12,023 nt of DNA from Spirochaetota bacterium (GTDB taxonomy: Bacteria > Spirochaetota > Spirochaetia > DTKZ01). The stretch is from NCBI GenBank assembly GCA_029562045.1, contig JAKQWJ010000167.1, positions 1 through 12,023 on the forward strand, read 5' to 3'. The translations under genes were made by a program, and so were the position numbers. The notes below the pieces were generated by a model that saw only the letters and a list, made by a program, of their open reading frames with translations, was not told the DNA's origin and did not search any database. Shown one piece after another: positions 11,526 through 12,023 of the stretch. Numbering within the stretch: the stretch's first letter is position 1; every line of letters begins with the position of its first letter.

Positions 11526-12023
11526 TTAGGACATGAGCTGTCCGCCGTTCACCTCCAGGATCTCCCCGGTGATGAAGCTGGAAAGCTGTTCCGAGGCGAG
11601 AAACAGCGCCGGCCCCGCCACCTCCTCCGCGGTGGCCCCCCGCCCCATGGGGATGGAGTCGATCATGCCCTTCAGCTGTTCCGGTTTGGTGTACTTGTCG
11701 TGGAAGGGGGTCAGGATGATCCCCGGCGCAATGGCGTTGACCCGGATCTTGAAGGGGGCCAGCTCCTTGGCCAGACCCCGGGTGAAGGTGGACACCGCCG
11801 CCTTGGAGGAGGCGTAGATCACCGCTCCGCCGCCGCCGCCGTTCCTGGCGGCGATGCTGGTCAGGTTGATGATGCTCCCTCCCCTCTTTTTCATGTAGGG
11901 GATGACCAGTTTGCAGACCCGGAAGGTGGAGGCCATGTTGAGGTCCATGACCTTCTGGTACATCTCGTCGGGCATCTCTTCGATGGCGTGCCGGTCCAGG
12001 AGACCGCCGGCGTTGTTGACGAG
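11526..12023 (-). CDS. SDR-family oxidoreductase, C-terminal 165 residues (partial)
   Basis: The frame is open from the window edge. The first visible residues are LVNNAGG, the SDR motif that normally lies near residue 90, so about 85-90 residues including the cofactor-binding TGxxxGIG are missing from the window. Catalytic residues are visible: IINLTSIAARNGG with the serine, then YASSK with Tyr and Lys. NAIAPGIILTPF and the C-terminal ITGEILEVNGGQLMS are typical of the FabG-like/sugar-dehydrogenase subgroup. It is distinct from the second SDR of the same operon, for example in having a glycine run after IAARN. It is upstream of the epimerase-like gene with a 10-bp gap. The substrate is unknown; an alcohol or sugar dehydrogenase role is inferred from the neighbours. 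Confidence 0.92.
   Translation of the reverse strand, partial: LVNNAGGLLDRHAIEEMPDEMYQKVMDLNMASTFRVCKLVIPYMKKRGGSIINLTSIAARNGGGGGAVIYASSKAAVSTFTRGLAKELAPFKIRVNAIAPGIILTPFHDKYTKPEQLKGMIDSIPMGRGATAEEVAGPALFLASEQLSSFITGEILEVNGGQLMS

Overview
The window is high-GC bacterial DNA that most likely comes from a spirochaete. The main evidence is a tandem pair of FlaA-type periplasmic flagellar sheath proteins, a family known essentially from spirochaetes. A tRNA-Leu gene without an encoded CCA end and a solute-binding protein whose mature end reads GGKGE after the signal peptide fit that view. I cannot assign a genus from the sequence alone. Except for tatD, every gene lies on the minus strand, so gene order below is given in the direction of transcription (high to low coordinates).

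Region 1 (12023 to 9064) is a compact run of four genes: a short-chain dehydrogenase/reductase (SDR) cut by the window edge, a ketose-3-epimerase-like TIM barrel, a second complete SDR, and a lipoprotein that looks like a periplasmic-binding-protein fold. The SDR/epimerase/SDR set looks like a sugar or polyol oxidation and isomerisation module.

Region 2 (9080 to 6253) is motility-related. It holds flaA1 and flaA2 in one operon behind a perfect sigma70 promoter that overlaps a near-consensus sigma28 element. An intrinsic terminator follows, then a histidine kinase with an N-terminal cyclic-nucleotide-binding domain. The kinase overlaps tail to tail with tatD.

Region 3 (5463 to 4947) is the tatD upstream region, tRNA-Leu(UAA) with its own promoter, a 17-nt near-copy of the tRNA 3' end, and a short tandem array of hairpin-forming, roughly 22-bp GC-rich units. 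No gene was recognised between 4947 and 5279.

Region 4 (4946 to 1) is a catabolic uptake operon: a perfect sigma70 promoter, dctP, an intrinsic terminator acting as an attenuator, dctQ, dctM, an AbgA-type M20 amidohydrolase, and the N-terminal 169 residues of a cyclic-amidase-type amidohydrolase. The arrangement suggests high-level production of a TRAP binding protein, lower-level membrane subunits, and two cytoplasmic amide hydrolases. Together they would import and split an acidic N-acyl or cyclic amide compound. The substrate is inferred, not shown.

The points most worth a second look are the dual-type flaA promoter, the dctP/dctQ attenuator, the tRNA 3'-end duplication beside the hairpin repeat array, and the coupling of a TRAP transporter to AbgA-like and cyclic-amidase-like enzymes.
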